The notes beneath the pieces were generated by a model. The model ran no database searches and was not told where the DNA came from. It saw only the letters and a list, made by a program, of their open reading frames with translations. The position numbers and the translations under genes are program-made. Source: CAVVYA01 sp963752345 (GTDB lineage: Bacteria; Pseudomonadota; Alphaproteobacteria; SMXQ01). Taken from it: DNA of 64,000 nucleotides. Location of the stretch: the NCBI GenBank assembly GCA_963752345.1, contig CAVVYA010000015.1, positions 682,001-746,000 on the forward strand, given 5' to 3'. Positions 18,115 to 28,055 of the stretch are shown piece by piece (position 1 is the stretch's first letter; each line of letters begins with the position of its first letter).

Positions 18115-18990
18115 ATGAAAGTTACGCCATTTGATGCCGGATTCGGCGCGGAAGTGACGGATGTCGATCTCTCGCGTTTCACAAAATCGGACGCGGACGC
18201 GATCTATCAGGCTTTCCTCGACCATCAGGTGCTGGTCATTCGCGATCAGGCCATGACGCCGCTCGAGCAGGTCCAGTTCTCCGAGATATTCGGAGAACTG
18301 GAATGGCAGGAGAACGCACAGTACGCCCATCCGGACCATGACAAGGTCCTTGTCCTGTCCAACGAGATCCGGCCCGACGGCAGCGCCGTGGGCGTCGTGG
18401 ACGCCGGCGATTTCTGGCACTCCGATTCCTCGCACCACGAGGAACCGGTCAAGATCACCATTCTGCAATCCGTGCGCAATCCGTCGCGCGGCGGCGATAC
18501 CGAGTTCTGCAACATGTATGCGGCCTACGAGGCCCTGCCGGACGAGGTGAAGGAGAAGATCTCCGGCCGCTACGGCGTGCATCATGTGTCGAAGGCGGTC
18601 AACCCGCGCGTGGTGATCTCGCCCGATCGTCCGGGCGCCAAGGATTTCTACGAAAGCCAGGCCAAGAAGCGGCCAAAGGTGCTGCAGCCGATTGTGCGGA
18701 CCCACGATGAAACGGGACGCCAGGCGCTCTATGTCTCGCCACGCTTCACGATCGGCATCGAGGGCATGGATGACGCCGAGGCGCAGCCGCTTCTCGATCA
18801 ACTGTTCGCCGGCATCACGGACAAGAAGAGACCCAGGCACTACCGCCACAAGTATCGCGATGGCGACGTGATCATGTGGGACAACCGCTGCCTGGTTCAT
18901 CGCGCCACCGGCGGCTACGGCCTGCCCGATATCCGCCGCATGCATCGCACCACGGTCGTGGGGAGGAAGGCCTTCTTCCGGCCCGTCTGA
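18115..18990 (+). CDS. TauD/TfdA-family Fe(II)/2-oxoglutarate-dependent dioxygenase
   Basis: The 291-residue protein contains the double-stranded beta-helix metal triad: His102 and Asp104 in the WHSD motif, and distal His262 in CLVHRATGGY. Arg274 or Arg278 nearby could bind 2-oxoglutarate. Length and motifs match TauD, TfdA and AtsK relatives, which hydroxylate sulfonates, aryloxyacetates or sulfate esters and release a carbonyl product. The start ATG follows atgaggagtgag. Context with an amidohydrolase and an alcohol dehydrogenase suggests oxidation of an exogenous organic acid. Substrate unassigned. Confidence 0.88.
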   Translation: MKVTPFDAGFGAEVTDVDLSRFTKSDADAIYQAFLDHQVLVIRDQAMTPLEQVQFSEIFGELEWQENAQYAHPDHDKVLVLSNEIRPDGSAVGVVDAGDFWHSDSSHHEEPVKITILQSVRNPSRGGDTEFCNMYAAYEALPDEVKEKISGRYGVHHVSKAVNPRVVISPDRPGAKDFYESQAKKRPKVLQPIVRTHDETGRQALYVSPRFTIGIEGMDDAEAQPLLDQLFAGITDKKRPRHYRHKYRDGDVIMWDNRCLVHRATGGYGLPDIRRMHRTTVVGRKAFFRPV

Positions 18991-19046
18991 CGGAACAGCC
19001 AAGCGTCGCGGCGGTTCATCCGCGGCGCCATAAAGGAGGAAACCAC

Positions 19047-20161
19047 GTGTCAACCGAACTGAAAGCCCGCCACACGGATGCGCGCCGCGGCGGCACGCGC
19101 GTCATCGATGCCGATGGTCACATCATCGAGGATATGGCGGAAATCATCCGGCGCATGCCCGAGCCCTATCGCAAGATCGCCGACCGCCACCGCGCCGTTT
19201 TCCCGCCGCTCGACCATCTTCACGACGCGCGCGCGGTCGAGACGCCGCCGCAGCGCGACGGCCGCAAGCCGGTCGGCCCGAGCGGCTGGCTCGACTTTCT
19301 CGACGATGTCGGCATCGACTGGACGGTGCTTTATCCGACGCGCGGCTTGGCCTACGGCAAGATCGTCAGTCTGGACTATGCGGTCGTGGCCTGCCGCGCC
19401 TACAACGACTGGCTCTACGATACCTACGTGGCGTCCGATCCGCGCTTCCGTGGCATGGCGCTCATTCCCATGCAGGACCCGAAGCCGCGGCCCTGGAGCT
19501 GCGCCGCGTGGTGGAAGAACTCGGTTTCATGGGCGCCATGCTGCCGTCCAATGGCCTGCCGCTGCCGCTCGGCAACAAGGCCTATTGGCCGGTCTACGCC
19601 GAGGCCAATCGGCTCGGCTGCTGCCTGTCGATCCATGGCGGCTGCCACGACCGCTTCGGCATGGACCACATGAACATGTATGTGCCGGTCCACGCTCTCG
19701 GCCATCCCTGGGGCCTGACGTTCAACTGCGCCAACATTCTCTATAACGGCATCTTCGACCGCTTCCCGCGCGTTCGGATCGCCTTCCTCGAGGGCGGCAT
19801 CGCCTGGCTTCTGCTGCTGCTCGAGCGGCTGCATGCCTCGCACGAGACCCACTTCCAGCACATCCCGGCCGGCGAATTCGGCATCGGCGAGCACGACGAG
19901 CCGACGAAAGTCATCAAGAAGCTGATCGACAGCGACCGGCTCTATCTCGGCATCGAGACCGAGGAACTGACCATGCCCTTCGCCATCAAGATCGTCGGCA
20001 ACAAGCCCTTCTTCTACTCCTCGGATTTTCCGCACGAGGTGACGAACGCCAGTTGCAAGCACGACCTCGCCGAGCTGATGGAGAGCGAGGAGATCACCGA
20101 CGACGATCGGGCGGCGATGCTCTATCGCAATGCCGAGCGGTTCTATACGCGGTTGCCTTGA
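19047..20161 (+). pseudogene. Amidohydrolase-2 (ACMSD-like) family protein, one frameshift
   Basis: A GTG start with an excellent ribosome-binding site (aaaggagga) opens a protein of the metal-dependent amidohydrolase/decarboxylase family (ACMSD, gamma-resorcylate decarboxylase relatives). Metal ligands are visible as the D-x-H of DADGH (residues 21-25), His in SIHGG and Asp in YSSDFPHE. One G appears to be missing at 19481 (CCCGAAG where CCCGGAAG restores the frame). Corrected length is 371 residues. It follows the TauD-like gene and probably acts in the same pathway, as hydrolase or non-oxidative decarboxylase. Both halves are well conserved. Confidence 0.8.
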
Positions 20162-20242
20162 CCGATACGCCACAACGAGAACGGCTGAGCAGGGGCTTCG
20201 GCCCTTGCCTCGGCTGCAAGAAACAGGTGAGGGGAGCAGACG

Positions 20243-21329
20243 ATGCAGGATTGCCGCGCGGCCGTCATTACCGGCCATAACCAACCGCTCGAGATCCGCC
20301 GGGTGCCGATTCCCGAGCTCGACCCGGGCGCGCTGCTCGTGCGCATCGTCGCCTCGACACTATGCGGCACCGACGTCCACCGTTGGCATGGTCCGCTGCC
20401 CGGTGGCGACAGCCTGCCGATCATCACCGGCCACGAACCTTGCGGCATCATCGAGGAGATCGCGGGGCGAGCGTACCGATATTCTCGGCAATCCCATCAA
20501 GCGCGGCGACCGCATCGTGTGGAGCTACGTCTCCTGCGGCTCGTGCTATTACTGCAGCGTGGCGATGCAGCCCTGCATCTGCCCCAACCGGGCCTCGTGG
20601 GGCCACAATCGCGCCGACCGGTTTCCCTATCTGCTCGGCAGTTGCGCCGAATACATGTATGTCCCGGCGCCCTGCCTGATCATCAAGGTGCCGGACGAGG
20701 TGACCTCGGCGTCGGCCGCGGCGGCGGCGTGCGCCTACCGCACCGTGATGCATGCCTATGACCGGCTCGGTGCCATCAAGAGCCACGAGACTGTCTTGAT
20801 CCAGGGCAGCGGTCCGCTCGGCAACTTCGCCGCGGCGGTCGCCAAGGATCATGGCGCGAAGAAGGTGCTGGTGATCGGCGCGCCGGCGGCGCGCCTGGCG
20901 GTTTCCCGGCGCATGGGCGCCGACGCGGTGCTCAACCTCGAAGACGTGAGCGACGCGCAGGACCGGGTGGCCTGGGTGCGTGACCAGACCGATGGGCGCG
21001 GTGCGGATGTCGTCATTCAGGCGGCGGTCGGCGCCGCCGTGCCCGAGGGGCTGAAGATGCTGCGCGACGGCGGCCGCTTCGTCAGTGTCGGTGTCGGCGG
21101 CAAGGCGACCATGGGCGTCGAAACGCTGCCCCAGCAACTGACCTTCTACACGGTGCGTTCGGGCGAGCCGCGCCACTGGCTGCAGGCGATCGATTTTCTC
21201 GCCTCGCGGAGAGAGCGGTTCCCGTTCGAGGACATGATCAGCGCCAGCTATTCCCTCGATCAGGTGAACGAGGCCATGCAGGCGATGGCCGATTTCAAGG
21301 TGGTGAAGGCGGTCATCAATTTTCAGTAA
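20243..21329 (+). pseudogene. Zinc-dependent medium-chain alcohol dehydrogenase, one frameshift
   Basis: The MDR-type dehydrogenase shows the catalytic zinc ligands Cys41 (LCGTD) and His64/Glu65 (GHEPCG). It also has a structural-zinc cysteine cluster (CGSCYYC) and the nucleotide-binding loop GSGPLGNF. One extra G in the GGGG at 20464-20467 shifts the frame. Removing it gives 361 residues. It oxidises an alcohol or reduces an aldehyde with NAD(P). The position after the dioxygenase and amidohydrolase suggests processing of their product. The substrate is not evident. Confidence 0.82.
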
Positions 21330-21398
21330 AGCGTCCGATCACAGCGCGTGAAATCTTCGGCCGTTCGGCCGAGCAACGACGGTTGCTGGAGGAATGCC

Positions 21399-22448
21399 AT
21401 GGTTGTCACATCGTTATGCCGGCGTTCGATGATCGTGGCGGGGCTCGCGGCGCTGCCGGTCGCCTGTCCTGCCTTGGCGCAGGATGCGGTGACGGCCTTC
21501 TACAAGGGCAAGCATATCGACATGATCATTCCGACGCCGACCGGCGGCGGGTATGACGCTTACGCGCGCCTGGTCGCCCGCCACATGGGCACGCACGTCC
21601 CGGGCCATCCGGGCATGATCGCCAAGAACATGCCGGGCGCCAGCGGCACCAAGGCGCTCAGCTTCATCTACAATCTCGCGCCCAAGGACGGCACGGTGAT
21701 CGGCGCCTTTCATCCCGGCAACATCCTCGAGCCGATCCTGGCCCTGAGCAGCAAGCGTGTCGACTACGACTCGCCGCGCTTCACCTATCTCGGCAGCGCG
21801 AATGTGGAAACCTCGCTCTGCATGCTGCGGGCGGCGGCGCCCATCAGGACCTTCAAGGAGGCGTTCGAGACGCAGGCGATCCTCGGCGGGTCGGGCACCT
21901 CCACCGTATTCTTTCCGGTCGGCCACAACGCCTTTCTCGGCACCAAGTTCAAGATCATCACGGGCTATGGCGGCACCGCGGCCCTCAACCTGGCGATGCA
22001 GCGCGGCGAGGTCGACGGCTTCTGCGGCCAGTTCTGGTCCAGCCTCAACACCCAGAATCCGGAATGGATCACCAACGGCGAGTTCAACATCATCGTGCAG
22101 GAAGCCGCCAAGGGCAGGCCCGAGCTCGACCGCATGGGCGTGCCGCTGGTCTATGATTTCGTCAAGACCGATGCGGACAGGCAGGCGCTGGATCTGCTCT
22201 ACGTGCCGCTCACCTTCGGCCGGCCCTATGTCGCGCCGCCCGATCTTCCGGCGGAGCGCGTCGCGGCGTTGCGGGCGGCGTTCGACAGCGCCATGCGGGA
22301 TCCGGCGCTGCTGCGGGACGCGGCGAAGATGCGCCTGCCGATCGAGCCGCTGTCGGGCGACGAGGTGCATGCGCTGGTGACAAAGCTCTTCGCCACGCCG
22401 CCCGAGATCATCAAGCGGCTCAGGGACGTCATGCCCAAGGAGGATTAG
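21399..22448 (+). CDS. TctC/Bug-family periplasmic substrate-binding protein
   Basis: The 349-residue protein starts at ATG 21399 with a clear ribosome-binding site (ctggagga). A signal peptide ends near ALAQD (about residue 28). The TctC domain shows TPTGGGYDAYARL, KNMPGASGTK and QRGEVDGFCGQF. It closes the run beginning at 17045 and is the second TctC gene in it. Ligand unknown. Confidence 0.9.
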   Translation: MVVTSLCRRSMIVAGLAALPVACPALAQDAVTAFYKGKHIDMIIPTPTGGGYDAYARLVARHMGTHVPGHPGMIAKNMPGASGTKALSFIYNLAPKDGTVIGAFHPGNILEPILALSSKRVDYDSPRFTYLGSANVETSLCMLRAAAPIRTFKEAFETQAILGGSGTSTVFFPVGHNAFLGTKFKIITGYGGTAALNLAMQRGEVDGFCGQFWSSLNTQNPEWITNGEFNIIVQEAAKGRPELDRMGVPLVYDFVKTDADRQALDLLYVPLTFGRPYVAPPDLPAERVAALRAAFDSAMRDPALLRDAAKMRLPIEPLSGDEVHALVTKLFATPPEIIKRLRDVMPKED

Positions 22449-22479
22449 GTGCGAGCCGTGTTTCGGACGAGGCACAGAG

Positions 22480-22540
22480 GAATCGCTTGGGAGGAAATGG
22501 CTGCGGAAGCAGTCGGGGGCCGACTCTTCTTTCAACGGTC
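22480..22540 (+). repeat. Partial copy of dispersed intergenic repeat (3' part)
   Basis: Just after the TctC gene, the stretch containing GGAAATGGCTGCGGAAGCAG and the following GGGGGCCGACTC matches the distal end of the full repeat copies at 24574 and 45990. Only the last 50-60 bases are present. Confidence 0.5.
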
Positions 22541-22564
22541 CCCGCGTGCGTTCGGCAAACTCGT

Positions 22565-23011
22565 TTAAAACAACCACCCATTCATTTGGAGAAGGAAGGC
22601 CACGCCGGCAGCGGCAGCCAGCCACCACCCTGCGCCCACGTCGATAGGCCTAGCAATCTTGCGTCCAGCTCCGGAAGTGGCTCGCCTGGGGAGTAGCTTC
22701 ACCAGTCGCGTGGCAATGGTAACGTAGTCGGGAAAGTCCGGGCCGATAATTGGCAACCGGGAAAGACTTTCCGCAAGCGCGGACACGGCGCCGTGCGGCG
22801 GCAACTGCCTCAGTCGGTCTGCTTCCGCCCAAGGCTCCAGCCCTAAGCGCGCGAAGGCCGACATGACGCTGAGAGGGGTGCCACATGTCTCCTCCCACAA
22901 GGGCGCAGATAGAAATCGCTCGCAGTCCGAGTCGCGCGTGTTGAAAAAGTCATGATGCTTCATGTCGTTCTGTGGCTGGTCGCGCCGCGGCGGTTTTGCG
23001 CGCATGTGCAT
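22565..23011 (-). CDS. Hypothetical protein with C-terminal membrane segment
   Basis: A 148-residue frame (or 132 residues from an internal ATG at 22963). It begins with an acidic/aromatic segment (MKHHDFFNTRDSDCERF) and ends with a hydrophobic stretch (GWWLAAAAGVAFLLQMNGWLF), suggesting a C-terminal membrane anchor. Its start codon overlaps the stop of the upstream gene as TGATG, which suggests translational coupling. I do not recognise the family. Confidence 0.45.
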   Translation of the reverse strand: MHMRAKPPRRDQPQNDMKHHDFFNTRDSDCERFLSAPLWEETCGTPLSVMSAFARLGLEPWAEADRLRQLPPHGAVSALAESLSRLPIIGPDFPDYVTIATRLVKLLPRRATSGAGRKIARPIDVGAGWWLAAAAGVAFLLQMNGWLF

Positions 23012-23364
23012 CAGTATGCGATGCAGCCGCCTTTGAGCAGCCAGGAGAAGGCTATCTCATGCGGGCTCAGGCTGCACCGAAAGGTGAAGAACTCCGGATG
23101 CTCCCCTCGAAGCGAGCGAAGGAAGGCGTGAGCGTCGTTGTCCTTCGCGGTGCGGCCATTCAGGTTTTGCGCTGTCCAACTCGGCCAGGCGGCCAGGATG
23201 GCGAGTTGCGCGGTCTCCTGGTCGATCTTGTGGCCCGTCCCGCGCGGCAATCCTCCGCCCTTGGATGGGCTTAGCGGGAAGGCGCCGGCATGTGCTCCGC
23301 CTGCCGGACTCGGCAGGGGCGCCGTTGCCGCGGGATTTGCAGCTGTCTGTTCGCCGTTCTCCAT
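23011..23364 (-). CDS. Hypothetical protein
   Basis: A 117-residue frame. The first half is low-complexity and rich in Ala, Pro and Gly. The second half looks folded (RTAKDNDAHAFLRSLRGEHP, then FFTFRCSLSPHEIAFSWLL). The stop overlaps the start of the next gene on the same strand, and an ECF sigma remnant lies upstream. The three may once have formed a sigma-factor locus. No family recognised. Confidence 0.45.
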   Translation of the reverse strand: MENGEQTAANPAATAPLPSPAGGAHAGAFPLSPSKGGGLPRGTGHKIDQETAQLAILAAWPSWTAQNLNGRTAKDNDAHAFLRSLRGEHPEFFTFRCSLSPHEIAFSWLLKGGCIAY

Positions 23365-23469
23365 AATTGAACCTTTTCTTTACAGCTCCACGGCCGAGGA
23401 TGCGGCGCGCGGTCGATCAGCCCGCTCTCGATCGCACCTCGATCGGAAGCTGTTGCCCGGTGTACGGCA

Positions 23470-23893
23470 TCACACGGCGGCGTGGCACGATTGCGCCGAG
23501 ACGCCAGCGGAATAGACGACAATGGACGCCCGCTCTTCCGGAGTCACACCATGCATCATGACCGCCAGGGCCGAACGACCGCGCGACACGCGCGACCGCA
23601 CCGTGCCCACGGGGGTTCTCGTAATCTTGGCCGTCTCCGCGTAACTGAGCCATCGAGCGCGACCAATAGAATCGCGGAGCTCTGCGCCTTGGGAAGTGCC
23701 GCGACGGCCTTGTCGGCATCCATCAACTCAATTCGGTGAAGCTGGTTGGGGCGCGTGAGGTGGTCTTGCTTCACGGTCATCGCTTTGTCGAACTCGCGCG
23801 TGCGTCGATTCTTGCGCCTGCCATCGAGGAAGACGTTGTTAATGATGGAAACCAACCAACCCTTCAAGTTCGTGCCGGCTCAAACGTGTGGAG
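23470..23893 (-). pseudogene. ECF RNA polymerase sigma factor, truncated and frameshifted
   Basis: The reverse strand carries an end-of-region-2 segment typical of alphaproteobacterial ECF sigma factors (FEPGTN then KGWLVSIINNVFLD) and region 4 (ALPKAQSSAILLVALDG, then SYAETAKITRTPVGTVRSRV). A missing base near 23885 and another near 23650 break the frame. Upstream of region 2.4 the homology stops in AT-rich sequence, so regions 2.1-2.3 seem to be lost. That makes this a true remnant rather than only an assembly artefact. The stop is at 23470-23472. No anti-sigma gene is recognisable. Confidence 0.72.
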
Positions 23894-24573
23894 TATATGT
23901 GGGCGTGAGTGACGAAATGTAAGTATAAATGCAATTTCCGACGGTTTTATTTATGAAACTAGATTATTCGTCGACACGAATTGGAAGTGACGTGGTGCTC
24001 TTCTCAAGGTATTCGGGAGCTGAGCGGCATAAATGGTGTATAAGAAGATACTTTTCGTCACGAGCAGACAATCCAACCGTACCATTCAGGGAGCGTGCCT
24101 TTTGGCGCGCCTCTCCAATTCGTACCAAGGCAGCTTCGTGTCGCCAGCATCCGTGAGGCCATAGAGATTGCCGCTGCGACCGGGAAGCCATCGGCCTCGA
24201 GAGTCTCGGTTTGGTTTCTGCCGGTTCAGTCTCTTCTGCCGCGGGATAGATTTTTTTGCCATAGAGGTCTCGCGACATGTTGATCGCGCGAGTTCGCTTT
24301 TTGGACCGGTGCCGGTCCATCAGAACAATCCGCAGAAAATTCTTATGAAGGGAGCCCAGCAGGTCGAGTCGGCGCTTTGATATGTGCGTCCTCACCACCA
24401 GCTTTGCGCCTGGTCGACGCTTGTTAGGCTCCTGTTATGCCCCTGTTATGGACCTGATATTTTCGGAAGGCGGATAGGGCTTCAGGCGCTGATTTGGCGC
24501 ACTATTATCGATTTCAGGTCACGAAGCTCAGCTGTGCGCCAACAAAACAGGTGCAGTAACACCATCGCTTGCA
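23894..24573. other. Intergenic scar, no supported gene
   Basis: Base composition drops relative to the flanks. A 144-residue reverse-strand frame (23964-24398) contains a lysine/arginine-rich segment but no family features or ribosome-binding site, and I do not support it. The stretch separates the ECF remnant from a full repeat copy and looks like decayed sequence. Confidence 0.4.
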
Positions 24574-24785
24574 TGAGGGTGTCGAATGCGAAATCGACAT
24601 GCAGAGAATTTCGGCTGCCGGGCGGCCATTTGCCGGAGTATAGAGCTGCGGAGAGGCGGAATTCGCGCGCCATCGGCGGCAAGCGCCGGAACTATGGGCG
24701 CTATTCGGCGCGGGCGTACAGAGACGGAGTTCGCTCGCGAAAAATTGGCTGTGCAAGCAGTCTGGTGCGGAGTTTGCTCCAGCCT
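24574..24785 (+). repeat. Dispersed intergenic repeat, full copy A
   Basis: About 210 bases shared with 45990-46200. Shared blocks in order are TGCGAAATCG, CATGCAGAGAATTTC, GAGGCGGAATTCGCGCGC, AAGCGCCGGA, GGGCGTACAGAGACGGAGTT and GCAGTCTGG. It lies between genes. Reverse frames crossing it give recurrent spurious peptides of the LLPQPFLRARTPSLYAR type. No transposase, inverted termini or target duplication is evident. Confidence 0.7.
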
Positions 24786-25153
24786 TTCTCTCTCGGCAGG
24801 TCGATGCCTACCGGCGGTCGACCGGAACAGGATTTTCCGATTCTCAAGCCATCCAACTGACCAGCGGTCTTTCCCTGCTGTGCGGTCGGAATGCGGTCAC
24901 GTCGAGTGCGCATTGCCATATTGGCAAGCTGGGAATTTGCCCGCGACGGCCATTTTCCCGCCGATGGGCCAAGAGGCGACGTGTTCACACGTCATTCTGC
25001 GCAGGCGCGGAACCGGCAGCCCTGTTCGGCCTAAGCGCACAGAGTGTTCGTGCTTGAGGGAATGGCTGGGAGACGTGTGCGATGGAGTTTGTCCTACTGC
25101 GGTGCGCTTGTTCGACGGTCGTCCCGAGCGCTGGTCGTAAAACCGTCGATCAT
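24786..25153. other. Intergenic region, nothing recognised
   Basis: This stretch lies between repeat copy A and the end of the reverse-strand IclR gene. Several short open frames cross it without family features or ribosome-binding sites. I see no terminator. Confidence 0.35.
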
Positions 25154-26020
25154 TCAGGACAACGACAGAATCCGCGACAAGCTTTCCGCTTCCGTCTTGA
25201 GCAGGCGGGCGGGCAGGCCGGTGAGGCTGCAGTCGAACGTGCCCACGATACCCGTCAGGGCTAGACACATCCGGAGCTTTCCGCTGTCGGCGAAGATGGG
25301 CGCAGCCAACGCCGAAATCGATGGGTTGTGCATGCCGGCGGCATTGATGATGCCGTACTTCTTCACTTTCTGTTTGATCTTCTGGAGCGAGGCCATGGAG
25401 ACTCGCTTACTCTTCGGTGCTGTGGCATTCCAGGCCTCAAGCTCGCGCTCCAGGATGGCGCGAGTCTCCTCCTCGGGCATGAACGTCAAAAACACGCGCC
25501 CGACGGCCGTGATCGGCAGCGGAAGAGTTGTGCCGACTTTGACGCGGACGGAGATCTGCAGGTTGGCGTCCGTGCTTCGGACGACTGTCGGTCCGTTCGA
25601 TCCCCAGACCGAGAGCGTCGAGGCGAGGCCGCTCGCCTTCGTCAGCTTGCGCATGACTTCCGCCGCAGGCTCGAAAGCATCCATATTGGAAAGAGAGGCG
25701 AGACCGAGTTCCACGGCACCGGGCCCGATGACGTAGGTGCCCGTGTCGATGTTGTGCTTGAGGAAATCCGCGCGCGTGAGGCTCTTCAGGTAACGGGAAG
25801 TGCGGCTGACCGACAGTCCCGCCCGCTTCGCGATCAGAGTCAGTGTTTCAGGCGTCGGTGATGTCGCAATTGCTTTTAGTAAATTGATGCCGATGAGGAT
25901 GGTGCTATTGCCCACCTCTTCTGGGTTGCGCGAGCCGGGACGCCCGCGGCGGCCGGTTCTCGCTGGCTTGCCTTTTGCATTCTCTGCGGCAGGCCGGGTC
26001 CTAATTTGATCCATCGTCAT
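25154..26020 (-). CDS. IclR-family transcriptional regulator
   Basis: About 288 residues from ATG 26020. Upstream starts (ATG 26056, GTG 26080) are possible and add a basic tail. An Arg/Lys-rich leader precedes an N-terminal helix-turn-helix (LTLIAKRAGLSVSRTSRYL) and a C-terminal IclR effector domain with the SVWGSNGPTVVR segment. It is divergent from the UbiD-type decarboxylase gene at 26388. IclR proteins commonly control aromatic degradation, so it probably regulates that gene through the palindrome at 26240. A paralogue lies at 43567. Confidence 0.88.
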   Translation of the reverse strand: MTMDQIRTRPAAENAKGKPARTGRRGRPGSRNPEEVGNSTILIGINLLKAIATSPTPETLTLIAKRAGLSVSRTSRYLKSLTRADFLKHNIDTGTYVIGPGAVELGLASLSNMDAFEPAAEVMRKLTKASGLASTLSVWGSNGPTVVRSTDANLQISVRVKVGTTLPLPITAVGRVFLTFMPEEETRAILERELEAWNATAPKSKRVSMASLQKIKQKVKKYGIINAAGMHNPSISALAAPIFADSGKLRMCLALTGIVGTFDCSLTGLPARLLKTEAESLSRILSLS

Positions 26021-26239
26021 CCACTGCGCCCTATTTGGCTCGGTCGAATGAAGCATTTTTACTTTCCGGCGATCCTGCACGCCAGACCCACGTGCTCGAC
26101 GCGGCCTGCGACAGGACGGCCGGTGTGTTGCTCCGCCTTAGCAGGCCGATTCTTACCATGACGATTTGGATTCCGCGCTCTTCAATTACGAAGAGCGACG
26201 GGCCATTCAATCTACATGGATAAGTTAACAGAATTACAA

Positions 26240-26255
26240 GTTTTTCGCGAAAAAC
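26240..26255. promoter_or_regulatory. Perfect 16-bp palindrome, candidate IclR operator
   Basis: GTTTTTCGCGAAAAAC is a perfect palindrome in the spacer between the divergent IclR and UbiD-type genes, 133 bases before the latter's ATG. A related inverted repeat is at 30662-30685, before the DapA-family gene. Operator function is inferred from symmetry and position only. Confidence 0.55.
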
Positions 26256-26387
26256 AAGAAAGTCGTTGCCTTGGTGCGGTGACGGGGTGGACAATGACGC
26301 GGTTCAGCTGTGAACGGGGTTTCATTCAACTTTGGAGCGTCGTCAAAAAGGGTAATCAGCTGTCAAAACGGCATAGGGGGAGCCAGA

Positions 26388-27974
26388 ATGCAGTTCGAGG
26401 ATTTTCGCGAATTCTTGGCAGAATTGGAGAAACGCGCACTACTCAGAGAAGTTTCTCAGCCGGTCGATAAGAATTGGGAAATCAGCGCCGCAATGCGCTG
26501 GGTTTACCAAGGTTTTCCCGAGAATGACCGCTTTGCGATCAAGTTTTCCAACGTCAATGGTTTCAACCATTCCGTCGTCGTGGGGGCGCTAGGTGCGAAC
26601 TATAAAAGTTATGCCCTGGCCATCGGCCTGGATCCGGATCTACCGCGCCGCGAAATCATGGAGGGTGCCCACAAGAAATGGGAAGCAGCCCTCAAGAACC
26701 CGATTCCACCGGAGATCGCGAAGGACGGCAAGGGCGCGCCCTGCAAGGAGAACATCCTGCGCGGCACGGATATCAATATCCACAAATTTCCGATTCCGGT
26801 CTGGACGCCGGACAAAGACCCCGGCTCGAAAGAGGGCTACGGCTTCATCACCTCGGGCTACCACATTTCGAAAGACCCGGTGACCGGCATTCGGAACGTC
26901 GGGACCTATCGGAATCGAACCATCAACCGGCCGGACCAGATCTGCATCCGGCCAGGCATCTCATCCGGCCTGCGCGACCATTTTCAGAAGAACGAGGCCC
27001 AGGGCAAGCCGACGGAGGTCGCCCTCGTGCTTGGCGCTCAGCCGACGGTCGGCCTGGTCTCGGTGAACGCCATTCCGGCCGACATGGACGAGATCGCGGT
27101 TGCCGGCGCGCTGCACGGCGCGCCGATCAAGATGGTGCCGTGCGAAACCATCGACCTGGAAGTCCCGGCGACGGCGGAGATCGTCATCGAAGGTAAGCTG
27201 TTGCCCGCCAAGGAGCAGCCATACCGCTGGGACGGTCCGTTTGGTGAATACACCGGTTATCAGGGGCCCGGCAGCAAGAACCCGGTGTTCCAGATCACCT
27301 GCATCACCCATCGCAACAACGCCATTCTGCAGACCTTCATCAGCCAGTTCCCACCGAGCGAGAGCAGCAAGCTGCGGCAGATCGCCGACGAGGGCTTTCT
27401 GCTCAGTGTGCTCAATCAGGTGGTGGGCAACGTCACGGCCATCCATATTCCCGAATCGACCCAGCGCATGGCCATCGTATCGATTAAAAAGGAAAGCCCA
27501 GGGCATCCCCGGCGGGTGGCCAACGCCCTGTCGACCATGGTGAAAGCCAACCCCAAGATCATCATCGTCGTCGACGACGACATCGATGTTTACAACTGGG
27601 ATGATATTTTCTGGGCGGTGACGTTCCGCACCACGATGGTGAAGGAGCGCTGCGGCGTGCAGTTCCTCGAGGGTATGGACCCGGTCGGCAACGACTACTC
27701 GAACTTCAAGACCTTCGAGGAAGAAAAGCAGATGCAGGGCCGTTTTCGTCATCAGACGATGAAGCTCTTCATCGACGGAACGCGGCCGTACAAGCCTTAT
27801 CCCGCGACATCCTTGCCGCCGCGAAAATATATGGAAATGGCCCTGGCCAATTGGCAATCCTATGGTCTACCGCCGCTGATCAATCCACAGATTCCCGTCA
27901 AGCTGTTCTCCGAGGAACGGGACCTGAAATCTGGGACGGTCAAGCTACCCGATCAACCGTCCTCTGACGAATGA
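26388..27974 (+). CDS. UbiD-family prenylated-FMN-dependent decarboxylase
   Basis: The 528-residue protein covers the full UbiD fold. Recognisable segments are MQFEDFREFLAELE at the N-terminus, the Arg-containing GTYRNRTINRPDQ and the hallmark GPFGEYTGY near residues 283-291, with the family's catalytic Glu. A C-terminal oligomerisation region follows. UbiD enzymes reversibly decarboxylate aromatic or alpha,beta-unsaturated acids using prenyl-FMN made by UbiX. No ubiX gene is in the window, so the cofactor must be supplied from elsewhere. ATG 26388 follows AGGGGGAG. The neighbourhood points to aromatic-acid decarboxylation (vanillate or hydroxybenzoate types possible). Confidence 0.9.
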   Translation: MQFEDFREFLAELEKRALLREVSQPVDKNWEISAAMRWVYQGFPENDRFAIKFSNVNGFNHSVVVGALGANYKSYALAIGLDPDLPRREIMEGAHKKWEAALKNPIPPEIAKDGKGAPCKENILRGTDINIHKFPIPVWTPDKDPGSKEGYGFITSGYHISKDPVTGIRNVGTYRNRTINRPDQICIRPGISSGLRDHFQKNEAQGKPTEVALVLGAQPTVGLVSVNAIPADMDEIAVAGALHGAPIKMVPCETIDLEVPATAEIVIEGKLLPAKEQPYRWDGPFGEYTGYQGPGSKNPVFQITCITHRNNAILQTFISQFPPSESSKLRQIADEGFLLSVLNQVVGNVTAIHIPESTQRMAIVSIKKESPGHPRRVANALSTMVKANPKIIIVVDDDIDVYNWDDIFWAVTFRTTMVKERCGVQFLEGMDPVGNDYSNFKTFEEEKQMQGRFRHQTMKLFIDGTRPYKPYPATSLPPRKYMEMALANWQSYGLPPLINPQIPVKLFSEERDLKSGTVKLPDQPSSDE

Positions 27975-28055
27975 TACGAACGGCGCCGCCGATTGGCCCT
28001 TGATGCTTCCGCGCGGCGGCGTCGCGGCATCACAGATTCAGAAGACGAGAGGTTC

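Noticed and set aside
24574..24785. Insertion sequence or MITE with terminal inverted repeats
   Set aside because: I could not find inverted termini or target duplications around the two full copies, so only a dispersed repeat is claimed.
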